The translations under genes and the position numbers were made by a program. From Gammaproteobacteria bacterium (GTDB lineage Bacteria; Pseudomonadota; Gammaproteobacteria; SZUA-229), in the NCBI GenBank assembly GCA_029287435.1, contig JARFRD010000158.1:1-37456 (forward strand): DNA of 37,456 bases. The letters are read 5' to 3'. The notes beneath the pieces were generated by a model, which saw nothing but the letters and a program-made list of their open reading frames with translations, made no database searches and was not told where the DNA came from. Positions 16,371 through 24,712 of this stretch are shown here, piece after piece. Each line of letters opens with the position of its first letter. Position 1 is the first letter of the stretch.

Positions 16371-18152
16371 ATGAACGCGGTATTAGACAAGCAAGATAAT
16401 AGAAAACTGGGACTGCACGAGATCCTGACATGGATGGAGCAGGACCAGCTTGTTGATGCCGAAAACGCACACATGCTGCGCACCATCGCGATTGGTGTCG
16501 ATTATGATAAGCAGCACCCTCTGCAGATAGTTGCGCAACGTAACTGGAAACACCCGGAACATGCAAAGCCGCTGTCCCTGGAGTTTTTGACCGAGTGGCT
16601 GGCGCAACGTCTGGAAATGCCCTATGTGCGAATCGATCCATTAAAAATAGAGGTTACCCAGGTTACCGACGTCATGTCGTATGCCTATGCGGCTCGCTAC
16701 AATGTACTGCCGATCAGGGTTGATGCTACATCGATTACAGTTGCTACTGCGCAGCCCTTTGATCGCGAATGGATCGATGAGCTGAGCCGCATTCATCGAA
16801 AGGAATTTGATATTGTCATTTCAAACCCTGACGATATCAATCATTACCTGATCGAGTTTTACACGGTTTCGAAATCCGTATCCGGTGCCCAGATATCCGG
16901 ACAACCCGCAGCCGCGAACATCCAGAACCTGGAACAGCTTATGGAGCTTGGCCGCAGTGGCAAGCTGGATGCGAATGACCAGCATGTGGTCAACATTGTT
17001 GACTGGCTGCTGCAGTATGCCTTTGACCAGCGTGCGAGTGATATTCATCTCGAACCGCGGCGTGACATGAGTAATGTGCGTTTCCGCATTGATGGTGTTA
17101 TGCACGATGTCTACGAGATACCAACCAATGTGATGGCAGCCGTATCAAGCCGCATCAAGATTATCGGACGCATGGATGTCGCAGAAAAACGCAGGCCGCA
17201 GGATGGCCGTCTTAAAACACGTACCCCTGAAGGCCAGGAAGTTGAGCTGCGTCTTTCAACCATGCCGACTGCGTTTGGCGAGAAACTGGTGATGCGTATT
17301 TTCGATCCCGAAGTACTGGTCAGAAATTACCGCGAACTTGGCTTCAGCGAACAGGACGATGTCATGTGGCAGTCTATGATCAGCCAACCCAACGGTATCA
17401 TCCTGGTGACGGGACCAACAGGCTCGGGTAAGACAACGACCCTGTATTCGACGTTAAAACAGTTGGCCAGCCCCGAAGTGAATGTCTGCACGGTTGAGGA
17501 CCCGATTGAACTGGTCGAGCCCAGTTTCAACCAGATGCAGGTACAGAGAAACATCGACCTGGATTTCTCCTCTGGCGTCAGAACCCTGATGCGTCAGGAT
17601 CCCGATATCATCATGATCGGTGAGATTCGTGACCGCGAAACGGCAGAAATTGCGATACAGGCAGCCTTAACCGGTCACCTGGTGCTATCGACACTGCACA
17701 CCAATGACGCGCCCTCGGCAATAACACGCATGATGGACATCGGTGTGCCACCCTACCTGTTACAGTCATCGATCCTGGGCGTAATGGCACAACGCCTGGT
17801 CAGAACCCTGTGCCCGCACTGCAAGCAGCCCGCTGAGATGAGCGACGAAGCCTGGGACGCGTTGGTCAAACCATGGAAAGCGAAGAAGCCGGATCACATG
17901 ATGGAACCCGTGGGTTGCCTCGAATGCCGAAACACCGGCTATATGGGGCGTATTGGTATCTACGAAATGTTTACCTTCACCGACAAGGTAAAAAGCCTGA
18001 TCAACGATTCCAGTGATATTTCAGAGATTCGCCAGCAGGTGATCAAGGACGGTCTGAAACCGTTACGACTCAGCGGTGCCAGCAAGGTTGCCAACGGCCT
18101 GACCACGGTCGAGGAAGTTCTGCGCGTTGCACCTCCACCTATAAGTCTCTGA
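16371..18152 (+). CDS. GspE/PilB family secretion ATPase (orphan)
   Basis: A 593-residue hexameric ATPase of the type II secretion / type IV pilus assembly class. The N-terminal about 150 residues resemble the GspE N-terminal domain. The motor has Walker A (GPTGSGKTTTLYS, about residues 345-357), an Asp box, Walker B-like DIIMIGEIRDRETAEIA and a His box in ALTGHLVLSTLHTND. A tetracysteine zinc site follows (CPHC, then CLEC). No pilin, pilC/gspF or secretin gene adjoins it, so its machine must be encoded elsewhere. It could serve pilus extension or secretion; sequence alone does not decide. Confidence 0.92.
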   Translation: MNAVLDKQDNRKLGLHEILTWMEQDQLVDAENAHMLRTIAIGVDYDKQHPLQIVAQRNWKHPEHAKPLSLEFLTEWLAQRLEMPYVRIDPLKIEVTQVTDVMSYAYAARYNVLPIRVDATSITVATAQPFDREWIDELSRIHRKEFDIVISNPDDINHYLIEFYTVSKSVSGAQISGQPAAANIQNLEQLMELGRSGKLDANDQHVVNIVDWLLQYAFDQRASDIHLEPRRDMSNVRFRIDGVMHDVYEIPTNVMAAVSSRIKIIGRMDVAEKRRPQDGRLKTRTPEGQEVELRLSTMPTAFGEKLVMRIFDPEVLVRNYRELGFSEQDDVMWQSMISQPNGIILVTGPTGSGKTTTLYSTLKQLASPEVNVCTVEDPIELVEPSFNQMQVQRNIDLDFSSGVRTLMRQDPDIIMIGEIRDRETAEIAIQAALTGHLVLSTLHTNDAPSAITRMMDIGVPPYLLQSSILGVMAQRLVRTLCPHCKQPAEMSDEAWDALVKPWKAKKPDHMMEPVGCLECRNTGYMGRIGIYEMFTFTDKVKSLINDSSDISEIRQQVIKDGLKPLRLSGASKVANGLTTVEEVLRVAPPPISL

Positions 18153-18240
18153 TTTTAAAGTCTGAAAACCCCTGTTCTGAATACTGGCACTATACTTGGC
18201 TGATTGAGTATAATCTACGGCTGGTTTCATGGGGTGATTT

Positions 18241-18627
18241 ATGAGTTATACCTTTTCCAAGACCGTCGATGATTCCTTCGATGATGCTGTAGAGCGCGTA
18301 ACAGCGCGCCTGGCAGAAGAGGGCTTTGGCGTACTGACAACCATCGATGTGAGTTCAACACTGAAGAACAAACTCGATGTCGATTTTCAACGTTATACGA
18401 TTCTGGGTGCCTGTAATCCGAATTACGCCTACAAGGCTCTGCAGGCGGAAGACAAAATAGGTGTCATGTTGCCGTGCAATGTCATCGTGCAACAAAAAGA
18501 TGGTGAGAAGGTTGAAGTTTCTGCCGTCGATCCAATGGCTTCGATGCAGGCAGTCGACAATCCTTCGCTTGGAGAAATCGCCACTGAAGTAAAACAGAAA
18601 CTACAGTCTGTAATTGAAGGGCTGTAA
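18241..18627 (+). CDS. DUF302 family protein
   Basis: A 128-residue single-domain DUF302 protein. The pattern of paired amphipathic helix and strand (SFDDAVERVTARLAEEGFGVLTTIDV) followed by LGACNPNYAYKALQAEDKIGVMLPCNV is diagnostic of the family. The function is unknown; many members accompany redox or sulfur genes, which is weak guidance. A TATAAT hexamer at 18209-18214 lies 27 bases before the start, but no good -35 pairs with it. The glutaredoxin gene follows 41 bases downstream. Confidence 0.9.
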   Translation: MSYTFSKTVDDSFDDAVERVTARLAEEGFGVLTTIDVSSTLKNKLDVDFQRYTILGACNPNYAYKALQAEDKIGVMLPCNVIVQQKDGEKVEVSAVDPMASMQAVDNPSLGEIATEVKQKLQSVIEGL

Positions 18628-18668
18628 TGTGTCTTTCTGTTTGTTATTGAGCTTGTTTGGTTACTAGT

Positions 18669-18932
18669 ATGTCTTCACATAATATAAAAGTTTATTCAGC
18701 CCGTCTCTGTGGATACTGCCGTGCGGCTGAGCGTTTGCTTACCAGTAAAGGTCTGGCCTATGAAATAATCAAGGTCGATGAAGATCCTGCACTTTTTGAG
18801 CACATGAAAAAGATTTCAGGCAGACAGACTGTGCCACAAATATTTATTGGTGATCACCATGTAGGCGGTTTTGATGATCTGTCTGCAATCAATCAGAGTG
18901 GTGAGCTGGATAAAATTCTGGCTTCGTCCTGA
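18669..18932 (+). CDS. grxC: glutaredoxin (GrxC type)
   Basis: A small thiol-disulfide oxidoreductase of 87 residues from the ATG at 18669. The active site is CGYC in ARLCGYCRAAERLL; glutathione-binding TVPQIFIGDHHVGGFDDL follows. It uses glutathione to reduce protein disulfides, and the dithiol active site indicates class I. A TTG four codons upstream could also start the frame, but the ATG fits the family. The terminator at 18973-19001 closes the gene. Confidence 0.93.
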   Translation: MSSHNIKVYSARLCGYCRAAERLLTSKGLAYEIIKVDEDPALFEHMKKISGRQTVPQIFIGDHHVGGFDDLSAINQSGELDKILASS

Positions 18933-18972
18933 TTAATACCTAACTGCGCAAAAATATAAAACCTGATTCTGA

Positions 18973-19001
18973 CGCTGACCCATGACAGGGTTGGCGTTTT
19001 T
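18973..19001 (+). terminator. intrinsic terminator between grxC and cysG
   Basis: A 9-bp stem (18973-18981 with 18988-18996, two G-T wobble pairs), a 6-base loop ATGACA and a run of five T. The in-frame ATG that could extend cysG upstream (18982) sits in the loop of this hairpin, which argues against that start. Confidence 0.72.
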
Positions 19002-19017
19002 CATTGACGGAGAACTG

Positions 19018-20460
19018 ATGGACTATCTGCCGATTTTCTACCGCGTAAAACAACGCCCCTGCCTGGTTGTTGGTGGTGGTGCAGTGGCCGCGAGAAAAGC
19101 CAGTTTATTGCTCAAAGCAGGGGCCAGGGTTACGGTTATTGCTCCGGAACTGCATACTGAACTCGCAAGACTGGTAGAGGCGAATAAAGTCACTCATGAG
19201 GCGCGTGAGTTCAGCGAGCAGGATCTGGATGGTTGTGTTCTCGTGTTTGCTGCAACAGATCAGCGCGATGTAAATGAGCAAATCTCATCCCTTGCCAGTC
19301 AGCGTAATCTGCCGGTAAATGTGGCTGATAACACCGAGCAGTGTAATTTCATCATGCCCTCTATTATCGATCGTTCACCGGTACAGATTGCCGTTTCAAC
19401 CAGTGGCTCTTCACCGGTGCTGGCGAGAATGATCCGCACCAGGCTGGAGGGCTTGATCCCTGCCGGCTATGGCAAACTGGGCGCGTTGGTAGAAGGATTC
19501 AGGGACAGGGTCAAAGCCGCTTTCCCGCACGTCGAACAGCGTCGGCGGTTCTGGGAAAATATTCTTGGAGGCACTGTCGCAGAACTCGTATTTACCGGTC
19601 ATGATAAAGAAGCGCGTGAGCTGCTGGAGAAGGCCATTGAAGATGCTTCAGACCAGCCGCAGATGGTAGGAGAAGTGTTTCTTGTTGGTGCCGGACCGGG
19701 CGACCCGGATCTATTGACGTTTCGCGCCTTGCGTTTGATGCAACAGGCTGATGTTGTTGTTTATGATCGACTGGTTTCGCCTGCGATCATGGAACTCGTA
19801 CGCAGTGATGCCGAGGTTGTCTATGTTGGCAAGGAGCGTGCAAAACATACGATGCAGCAGGAGAATATCAACCAGTTGCTGGTGCGTCTTGCCAGGGAAG
19901 GTAAACGTGTACTGCGCCTCAAGGGCGGGGACCCATTTATTTTTGGCAGAGGCGGTGAAGAAATCGAAGAACTCGCGCAGGAAAATATACCGTTCCAGAT
20001 AGTACCGGGTATAACCGCTGCAAATGGTTGTTCGAGCTATGCGGGTATTCCTTTAACGCATCGTGACTATGCGCAGTCGTGTGTATTCGTTACCGGGCAT
20101 CTTAAAGATGGTACCGTGGACCTGAACTGGAAAGCGCTGGCTCATCCCGACCAGACCGTGGTGTTTTACATGGGCTTGCACGGCGCACCCACACTCTGCA
20201 AGGAGCTGGTAGCACATGGTTTACCAGCATCAACACCGGTCGCGCTGGTCGAGCAGGGTACCACACCTCAACAACGTGTATTCACGGCCACGCTGGATAC
20301 TTTGCTGGATGTAATCGCTAACGAAGACATTAAGCCTCCAACATTAATTATTGTCGGAAAGGTGGTTGCATTGCATGAAAAATTACACTGGCTCGAAGAA
20401 CATCACCAGGATAATACTGATAGTGTCTTTGCCTATAAAAGCACAGAAACCAATAGTTGA
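19018..20460 (+). CDS. cysG: siroheme synthase (fused precorrin-2 dehydrogenase/ferrochelatase and uroporphyrinogen-III C-methyltransferase)
   Basis: A 480-residue bifunctional enzyme making siroheme, the cofactor of sulfite and nitrite reductases. Residues 1 to about 210 are the NAD-dependent dehydrogenase/ferrochelatase (VVGGGAVAARKASLLLKAGA; Ser-rich STSGSSPVLARMIR). From about 218 the methyltransferase follows (VFLVGAGPGDPDLLT, RLKGGDPFIFGRGGEE, VPGITAANGCSSYAGIPLTHR). The ATG at 19018 is preceded by GGAGAA and begins MDYLPIFYRV, the normal start. An ATG 36 bases further up lies in the grxC terminator. Its stop overlaps the next ATG by one base. Confidence 0.97.
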   Translation: MDYLPIFYRVKQRPCLVVGGGAVAARKASLLLKAGARVTVIAPELHTELARLVEANKVTHEAREFSEQDLDGCVLVFAATDQRDVNEQISSLASQRNLPVNVADNTEQCNFIMPSIIDRSPVQIAVSTSGSSPVLARMIRTRLEGLIPAGYGKLGALVEGFRDRVKAAFPHVEQRRRFWENILGGTVAELVFTGHDKEARELLEKAIEDASDQPQMVGEVFLVGAGPGDPDLLTFRALRLMQQADVVVYDRLVSPAIMELVRSDAEVVYVGKERAKHTMQQENINQLLVRLAREGKRVLRLKGGDPFIFGRGGEEIEELAQENIPFQIVPGITAANGCSSYAGIPLTHRDYAQSCVFVTGHLKDGTVDLNWKALAHPDQTVVFYMGLHGAPTLCKELVAHGLPASTPVALVEQGTTPQQRVFTATLDTLLDVIANEDIKPPTLIIVGKVVALHEKLHWLEEHHQDNTDSVFAYKSTETNS

Positions 20461-21164
20461 TGAGCATGAAAAACAAGATTAATAAAACCATCGTATTTTT
20501 TGCACTTACTGTCATGAGCGCAGCAGGCGTGACATTACCAACCCAGGTAGTGGCAGAAACTCGCTACGTAAGTGATGAACTCAAAGTCCCGATGCGCTCC
20601 GGCGCCACCAACAAGCATCGAATATTACGATTCCTGAAAAGTGGTACCCAGCTCAAAGTCCTGGAAACCGATGATGACAGTGGCTTTTCAAAAATTGCAT
20701 TACGCGATGGCAAGGAAGGCTGGGTAGAAAACGGTGACATGATGTCTCAGCCCAGTGCGCGTGATCGTATCGTGGTGGTTAACAATAAACTCAGCAAATC
20801 GCGTGAAGCCGTTAAAGAACTGAAAGCGACCATCGCTGAATTGAAGACAGAAAATACAGATCTGAAAAGAAAGCTGAATGCGTCAGACAAGCAGGGGAAG
20901 GCGCTTGAAAGCGATCTTGCCCATTTGAAAAAAGCGACGGCAAATCCACTGGCACTGGCCAACAAGAACAAGGCGCTGGAAGATGAGCTGAATTCAATCA
21001 CCCGTCTCAACAAACAGCTCGAGGACGAGAACAAGGCACTTGCTGATGCATCAGCCCAGGACTGGTTTATACTTGGCGCGGCAGTGTCGCTCGGCAGTCT
21101 GTTGTTTGGTTTATTGATTACACGAATTCGCTGGCAGAAAAAACGTAGCTGGGGAGATTTCTAA
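20460..21164 (+). CDS. ygiM: YgiM-like SH3-domain membrane protein (TIGR04211)
   Basis: A 234-residue protein with the domain order of E. coli YgiM: signal peptide (to about AETRYVSDEL), bacterial SH3 domain (RYVSDELKVPMRSG to GWVENGDMMSQP), a long coiled coil (about residues 95-195) and one C-terminal membrane helix before a basic tail (WQKKRSWGDF). RYVSDEL is shared with E. coli. The function is uncertain; SH3b domains usually bind wall peptides. The start at 20460 (or ATG 20466) overlaps the cysG stop, so translation may be coupled. Confidence 0.87.
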   Translation: MSMKNKINKTIVFFALTVMSAAGVTLPTQVVAETRYVSDELKVPMRSGATNKHRILRFLKSGTQLKVLETDDDSGFSKIALRDGKEGWVENGDMMSQPSARDRIVVVNNKLSKSREAVKELKATIAELKTENTDLKRKLNASDKQGKALESDLAHLKKATANPLALANKNKALEDELNSITRLNKQLEDENKALADASAQDWFILGAAVSLGSLLFGLLITRIRWQKKRSWGDF

Positions 21165-21305
21165 CAGTCACCGCATTCTTTTTTACGGCGGCTGTCCTCG
21201 CGTTGGAACAGGGTTTCCAGGCAATGATGAAGAATGAAATGAGCTGAATGCAGCCGGAAGGCATTGCAAACGTATAATAAGTTCAAATATATAACTACAA
21301 AACTG

Positions 21306-21332
21306 AAGCCTGACTACTGTCGGGCTTTTTTT
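21306..21332 (+). terminator. intrinsic terminator after the ygiM-like gene
   Basis: A 7-bp stem GCCTGAC/GTCGGGC (21308-21314 and 21319-21325, one G-T pair), extendable by flanking A/T pairs, with loop TACT and seven T. It lies 143 bases after the stop. I see no RNA gene or ORF in the stretch 21165-21305, which may be a long 3' UTR. Confidence 0.88.
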
Positions 21333-21358
21333 ATGCGCTCAGAGAACTGTTACACTGG

Positions 21359-21547
21359 ATGACATGTCCAACATCACGCAACAAAACGAGACTTCGAGCC
21401 GGCATATTTTCGGCCTGGATTCAGATCGTTTTTCCTCAACGCATGGTTGTTTGCGTGATTGCGATCACGATCTGGTATGTTATCGATGTATTTCAGACCA
21501 GCAATAGCTGGAGAACAGTGATTCACCAACCAGGGAGCCCGATGTGA
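21359..21547 (+). CDS. possible 62-residue membrane peptide before the hydroxylase gene
   Basis: An ATG frame of 62 codons with one hydrophobic segment (VVCVIAITIWYVI) whose stop overlaps the next gene's start, so translation could be coupled. There is no evident ribosome site and no family I recognise. A second overlapping frame (from 21364, 47 codons) is also open, which weakens the case. It may simply be a leader region. Confidence 0.25.
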   Translation: MTCPTSRNKTRLRAGIFSAWIQIVFPQRMVVCVIAITIWYVIDVFQTSNSWRTVIHQPGSPM

Positions 21548-22407
21548 GTTTTAATGAGCTTATCCTTCAAAATGAGGTGTTTATTCGCCTCGGATTCTTT
21601 TTTGGTATTTTCGCGGTTATGGCGATCTGGGAAGTGGTGGCGCCACGCAGGGCATTAACCGTATCCAAGGCGGTGCGCTGGGCTAATAACCTTGGACTGG
21701 TGTTTTTAAACACGTTTATACTGCGGTTGATCTTTCCTGCCGCAGCCGTTGGAATGGCCGCATTTGCCAGTAACCAGGGCTGGGGTGTCTTTAATTACTA
21801 TGATGTACCACTATTGTTGGCAGTGATTGCTTCTGTGGTGATTATGGACTTTGTTATCTATCTGCAACACGTCATGGTTCACGCGGTACCTGCATTATGG
21901 CGCTTGCATCGCGTGCATCACGCTGATCCTGATTTTGATGTCACTACCGGTGCGCGTTTCCATACCCTGGAAATCATTCTTTCCATGCTGATCAAGTTTG
22001 CCACTATCGCTGTGCTCGGCCCGCCTGTAGTTGCGGTTGTTATTTTCGAAGTAGTGTTGAATGCGACAGCAATGTTCAATCACAGTAACGTGCGATTACC
22101 CGTTGGACTTGATCGCATATTACGCTTGATTGTAGTCACACCTGATATGCATCGTGTACATCATTCAGTAGAGGATGATGAAGCCAACAGCAATTTCGGA
22201 TTTAACCTGCCCTGGTGGGATCGATTGTTCGGTACCTACAGAGATCAGCCGCGAGCTGGCCATGAAAATATGCGTATTGGTATTCACACTTATCGCGATC
22301 CAAAACTCGTTTCATGGTTGCACGGTATGCTGTGGTTACCGTTTATCGGCAAAGTGAGCAGCTATGCAATTAATCGTCGTCAATGGAGTGGCGAGGATGA
22401 ACAATAA
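21544..22407 (+). CDS. sterol desaturase / fatty acid hydroxylase superfamily membrane protein
   Basis: A 287-residue di-iron membrane oxygenase-type protein. Histidine boxes are HVMVH (109-113), HRVHH (122-126) and HRVHH (203-207), with further His at 140 and 180, as in the fatty acid hydroxylase superfamily. Membrane helices lie at about 14-31, 49-70, 89-107 and 143-175. The C-terminal FNLPWWDRLFGTY is also typical. The GTG start at 21544 has a strong ribosome site (AGGGAG, 21532-21537). The substrate cannot be read from sequence; bacterial relatives act on lipids or carotenoids. The next gene overlaps its end by 11 bases. Confidence 0.92.
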   Translation: MSFNELILQNEVFIRLGFFFGIFAVMAIWEVVAPRRALTVSKAVRWANNLGLVFLNTFILRLIFPAAAVGMAAFASNQGWGVFNYYDVPLLLAVIASVVIMDFVIYLQHVMVHAVPALWRLHRVHHADPDFDVTTGARFHTLEIILSMLIKFATIAVLGPPVVAVVIFEVVLNATAMFNHSNVRLPVGLDRILRLIVVTPDMHRVHHSVEDDEANSNFGFNLPWWDRLFGTYRDQPRAGHENMRIGIHTYRDPKLVSWLHGMLWLPFIGKVSSYAINRRQWSGEDEQ

Positions 22408-23362
22408 CCAGCTCATACGTATATTATTAATTCTCGGCCTGGTAGCAGGCATCGCGCTTGCAGTTCTGTTTCGGGATCGTTTCGATGCAGTTGCTCTCGA
22501 AACATGGGTTAGTGAAGCAGGTGTGTTGGCCCCGGTCGTCTTTATACTGATTTATACGCTGGCCACAGTGTTCTTCCTGCCCGGTTCGGTGTTAACGCTT
22601 GCCGGTGGCGCTTTATTCGGCCCGGTACTGGGGACTTTGTATAACCTCACAGGTGCAACCCTTGGCGCAATGCTGGCATTCCTGATATCTCGATACCTGG
22701 CTTCAGATTGGGTAACAGGTAAAGCAGGCGGCCGTGTAAAGCAGTTAATCAACGGTGTTGAGGCTGAGGGCTGGCGCTTTGTTGCGTTTGTCAGGCTGGT
22801 GCCGTTGTTCCCGTTTAATCTGCTTAATTATGCACTTGGGTTGACCAGAATCAGGTTCCTGCATTACAGCATAGCCAGCTACGTATTCATGTTGCCAGGT
22901 GCAATTGCATATACCTATCTCGGTTTTGCCGGTCGCGAAGCTATAGGTGGTGGGGAGGGGCTAATTCAGAAGATACTTATCGCGCTGGCTTTGCTAGCCG
23001 TGGTGGCTTTCCTGCCCAGGTTCATCGCTACGATACGGCGCGGTCCCACAATTGATATACCCGAGCTCAAACAACGTATCGATAACAACAGTACACTCAT
23101 TCTTGATGTGCGCACGGCTGAAGATTTCATCGGCGAACAGGGACATATCGACGCGGCAATCAATATAGCAGTTGAAGAATTACAGGACCGTTTGGACGAG
23201 TTATCTGAGTATCTAGAGCGTCCGATTGCGATTGTGTGCAGAACAGATAAACGTTCCGCCAAAGCGGCAATGCTGCTCACTCAAGCAGGATTCCATGATG
23301 TGCATGTAGTGCGTGGCGGGATGACAAAGTGGATCGAGGCGGGATTACCCGTAGAACGTTGA
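22397..23362 (+). CDS. TVP38/TMEM64 (VTT) membrane protein fused to a rhodanese domain
   Basis: A 321-residue fusion. Residues about 5-212 form a VTT/DedA-like integral membrane domain with the motif FVRLVPLFPFNLLNYALGL (131-149). Residues about 218-319 form a rhodanese domain with the start motif LILDVRTAEDF and the active-site Cys281 in VCRTDKRSAKAA. The ATG at 22397 lies within the end of the hydroxylase gene; an ATG 33 bases upstream is in frame but adds a non-typical tail. VTT proteins have been linked to lipid scrambling and ion or selenite handling; rhodaneses carry sulfane sulfur. The fused role is unknown. Confidence 0.9.
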   Translation: MNNNQLIRILLILGLVAGIALAVLFRDRFDAVALETWVSEAGVLAPVVFILIYTLATVFFLPGSVLTLAGGALFGPVLGTLYNLTGATLGAMLAFLISRYLASDWVTGKAGGRVKQLINGVEAEGWRFVAFVRLVPLFPFNLLNYALGLTRIRFLHYSIASYVFMLPGAIAYTYLGFAGREAIGGGEGLIQKILIALALLAVVAFLPRFIATIRRGPTIDIPELKQRIDNNSTLILDVRTAEDFIGEQGHIDAAINIAVEELQDRLDELSEYLERPIAIVCRTDKRSAKAAMLLTQAGFHDVHVVRGGMTKWIEAGLPVER

Positions 23363-23613
23363 TGCCAGGTATCCAATGGATGTACATTAAACGCTGACAG
23401 GGTGCTTGTGTTCTAACCAAAACCGGCCAGTAGCCTGCTGACGGTATAATCCGGCTGACTGACTGGATTGGCCTGAGAGTTTCACATAGGTGGTTATCGA
23501 TCAGGCATATGTCCTAAAGCCCGGTATTTGAGGCGCTTGCCTGATTTTATCTCATTTAAACAAGCCTTATTATCTCATTGTATTCAATAAGTTATGGTTA
23601 ATGAGGTGAAAAT

Positions 23614-24177
23614 ATGGCAAATCAGGATTACACCTATCCGGGGTATGCGAAAATCATGCATGCGGGTATGGCAATATTTGGAATAACAGCTTTTCTGACA
23701 GGAGAAATAGCTGAAAACGGCACAGGATCAACCGGGTACTATATTCATACCTATCTGGGGCTGTCATTAGCGGTGTTTGTTCTCGTACGCCTGTATGCGG
23801 GTATAAGTGGCCCAGGACCAATGCGGTTCTCTGGATGGTCTCCGTTTTCGTCAAATCAATGGAAACTGACGCTAGAGGACGTGCAAAGTCTGATCCAGCT
23901 TAAAGTGCCTGAACGAGGCATGCATGAGGGCTTATCTGGTATTACACAGGCATTTGGACTGATGTTGTTTGGCTGGATGGGATTGACCGGAATCGGCTTG
24001 TTCATTCTGGGCGATGGTGCGGAAGATTCTTTGTTTGAGCTCATTGAAGAGCTGCATGAAGTTGGTGAGGCGCTAATTCCACTCTACCTCGCACTCCATG
24101 TTGGCTCAGTCTTGGTGCATTCAATGGCCGGTAAACCGATTTGGGACAGGATGTGGAGATTCAGGAAATCCGGTTGA
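23614..24177 (+). CDS. cytochrome b561-like membrane protein
   Basis: A 187-residue, probably four-helix membrane cytochrome b (helices about 13-30, 42-62, 108-131, 152-170). Candidate haem ligands are His16 (IMHAGM), His45 (YIHTYLG), His104, His148, His162 and His169. The closing ALHVGSVLVHSMAGKPIWDRMW is typical of the cytochrome b561 / hydrogenase b-type cytochrome superfamily. A good ribosome site (GAGGTG) precedes the ATG. It stands alone after a 251-base gap in which I see no gene. The partner is unknown; although it is in the same window as the hydrogenase it is 10 kb from it, and Isp1 already fills the cytochrome role there. Confidence 0.85.
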   Translation: MANQDYTYPGYAKIMHAGMAIFGITAFLTGEIAENGTGSTGYYIHTYLGLSLAVFVLVRLYAGISGPGPMRFSGWSPFSSNQWKLTLEDVQSLIQLKVPERGMHEGLSGITQAFGLMLFGWMGLTGIGLFILGDGAEDSLFELIEELHEVGEALIPLYLALHVGSVLVHSMAGKPIWDRMWRFRKSG

Positions 24178-24223
24178 TGATCTCTGTCTTATTAACTATG
24201 GCGAACAATTATAGTCATCAAGC

Positions 24224-24700
24224 GTGAATATCAAGAACATCTTTCCAACACTGGTATTATTTTCGGCCGCCTTGTTTTTTGCCTATGACATCCTTGCTGA
24301 TTTCATGGCAAAAGATGAAGCCTTGTTGCACATTATTATCGAACTGTTTGTGTTCCTGGCCATAACTGTGGTTCTGTTTGGAGAGATTCGGCGCCTGAAG
24401 CAGGTTAAAGTTGAGCTTTCTGAAGAGAAGTCAAGAACAGCCCGGTTATCTGGTGAGCTACTGGCCGTCATGCGTAATCAGTTCGTTCAGTGGGGCTTGT
24501 CACGCTCTGAAAGCGACATAGCCTTATTGCTGATCAAGGGCCTGTCGATGCAAGAAATTGCTGACTTGCGCCAGGTCAAGGAGAAAACGGTAAGACAGCA
24601 GGCAACCAGTGTCTATGCCAAATCCGGCTATGCCGGACGCCATGAGCTCGTGGCGCATTTCATAGAAGACTTAATGCGTGATAACTCACTGGGAACTTGA
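24224..24700 (+). CDS. membrane-bound LuxR-type transcriptional regulator
   Basis: A 158-residue protein with two N-terminal membrane helices (about 6-24 and 35-53), a short coiled coil (about 55-85) and a C-terminal LuxR/GerE helix-turn-helix (92-150; LSRSESDIALLLIKGLSMQEIADLRQVKEKTVRQQ). It has no receiver or ligand-binding domain, so any signal must act through the membrane segment or by association with another membrane protein. The start is a GTG at 24224. It faces a histidine-kinase-like gene, with 12 bases between their stops. Confidence 0.87.
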   Translation: MNIKNIFPTLVLFSAALFFAYDILADFMAKDEALLHIIIELFVFLAITVVLFGEIRRLKQVKVELSEEKSRTARLSGELLAVMRNQFVQWGLSRSESDIALLLIKGLSMQEIADLRQVKEKTVRQQATSVYAKSGYAGRHELVAHFIEDLMRDNSLGT

Positions 24701-24712
24701 AGAAATATAAAG

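Noticed and set aside
18185-18200. Sigma-54-like promoter (TGGCAC-N5-TTGG) before the DUF302 gene
   Set aside because: The essential GC of the -12 element is GG here, so the match fails at a critical position.
21165-21305. Possible small RNA between the ygiM-like gene and its terminator
   Set aside because: A TATAAT at 21273 would leave under 50 bases before the end of the terminator, and no conserved fold is evident.
23445-23450. TATAAT hexamer in the gap before the cytochrome gene
   Set aside because: No -35 element at suitable distance, and it is more than 160 bases from the start codon.
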